The notes under the pieces: model-generated | What the model saw: only the letters and a program-made list of their open reading frames with translations | Databases searched by the model: none | What the model was told of the DNA's origin: nothing | Shown: positions 20,690 to 20,937 of the stretch, piece after piece | How positions within the stretch are numbered: position 1 is the first letter of the stretch | Layout of the letters: every line of letters begins with the position of its first letter | Translations under genes and position numbers: made by a program | DNA from: Candidatus Atribacteria bacterium | GTDB lineage: Bacteria > Atribacterota > Phoenicimicrobiia > Phoenicimicrobiales > Stramentimicrobiaceae | Direction of reading: 5' to 3' | Assembly (NCBI GenBank): GCA_016934875.1 | Contig: JAFGSC010000287.1 | Location: 1-20,937, forward strand | DNA: 20,937 nucleotides

Positions 20690-20850
20690 TCCACCAAGAA
20701 TCCGTTTGTGCTAGGCTCAGCCAAGCATTCGTTACGCTCGGCTCTGCCGCTTGACGCAGCCAAGCATTCGCGTCATTGACTCCGCCGATCTTCGATTCGC
20801 GGACAACCCAGAAACCCAAAACTCAGAACAATTCAACCCAAACCCCAAAC
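20690..20850. repeat. dispersed repeat block in inverted orientation (copy E)
   Basis: The reverse complement contains CTGGGTTG, CCGCGAATCGAAGATCGGCG and GAGTCAAT, matching block D at 5168-5230, plus GGCAGAGCCGAGCG related to blocks A and B. Inside is a 14-bp direct repeat, CAGCCAAGCATTCG, at 20718-20731 and 20757-20770. No gene is visible from 20634 to the window end. Confidence 0.6.
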
Positions 20851-20856
20851 TTGATA

Positions 20857-20899
20857 TTTCGGTGTAATTGTGCCACCTGTTTCGGTGATGTTGTGCCAC
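20857..20899. mobile_element. possible terminal repeats of an IS21-like element entering the window
   Basis: Two 20-bp direct repeats (TTTCGGTG-n3-TTGTGCCAC) lie 23 bp apart, with 17 of 20 matches. Tandem terminal repeats with GTGCCA motifs are found at IS21-family ends. No transposase gene is inside the window, so this remains tentative. Confidence 0.35.
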
Positions 20900-20937
20900 A
20901 AAAAAAGAATGACTTCGTGGCTAAAATTATTACTTTA

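Overview
The window looks like accessory DNA from a Bacteroidota genome. The protein families (DUF6438, AlbA_2/Schlafen-like regulator, WYL regulator, TlpA-type redoxin, DUF3795, Crp/Fnr regulator, Fic/VbhA-type pair, GldL-like membrane segment), the lipoprotein and beta-barrel signal peptides, the general lack of strong Shine-Dalgarno sequences and a TAnnTTTG-type promoter box all fit that phylum. No rRNA, tRNA or complete CRISPR array was seen.

Layout. Positions 1-5164 hold backbone-like genes (DUF6438 protein, a RhuM N-terminal fragment, an AlbA_2/ATPase regulator, a WYL regulator, a lipoprotein). They are separated by intergenic blocks built from dispersed repeats: 8-bp GTTGAAGA tandems, short hairpins and REP-like palindromes. 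Positions 5165-5889 are non-coding and carry one copy of a sequence repeated at 19460.

Positions about 5890-18680 form the main discovery: an array of plus-strand genes or gene groups, most followed by a related imperfect palindrome that looks like an integron attC site. Four compact copies (75, 75, 74 and 75 bp; starts 7087, 10643, 12757, 15860) and two oversized copies of about 314 bp (8599, 11634) have both ends. Three more (17028, 17767, 18512) keep only the left part. The 7-bp end boxes fit RYYYAAC and GTTRRRY. The box at the end of a cassette is the reverse complement of the box at its own start in several cases, perfectly for the 12830-15860 cassette (GTTGTGC/GCACAAC). That is the signature left by circular cassette integration. 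No integron integrase lies in the window, so this is either the distal part of an integron or a cluster of attC sites lacking an integrase.

Cassette contents: an unknown 213-aa + 79-aa pair; a two-gene unit of a DUF6731-like protein and a four-TM membrane protein (the best candidate for a new system, possibly defence); a small GldL-like membrane protein and a broken lipoprotein, with an IS1595-family element (997 bp, 8-bp target duplication) inserted between them; a redoxin whose reading frame runs into the attC; a DUF2971 protein; a four-gene cassette (Crp/Fnr regulator, outer-membrane protein, decayed Acg-like nitroreductase, DUF3795) with a probable operator; a coiled-coil membrane protein whose stop codon lies in the attC; a lipoprotein; and a Fic antitoxin followed by a deleted fic toxin.

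After the array come a truncated gene overlapping a diacylglycerol/undecaprenol kinase gene, the second copy of the flanking repeat, a small cysteine-containing protein on the minus strand, a membrane-anchored hypothetical protein, an inverted copy of the dispersed repeat, and what may be the start of an IS21-like element. All identifications come from reading the sequence; no database search was run.
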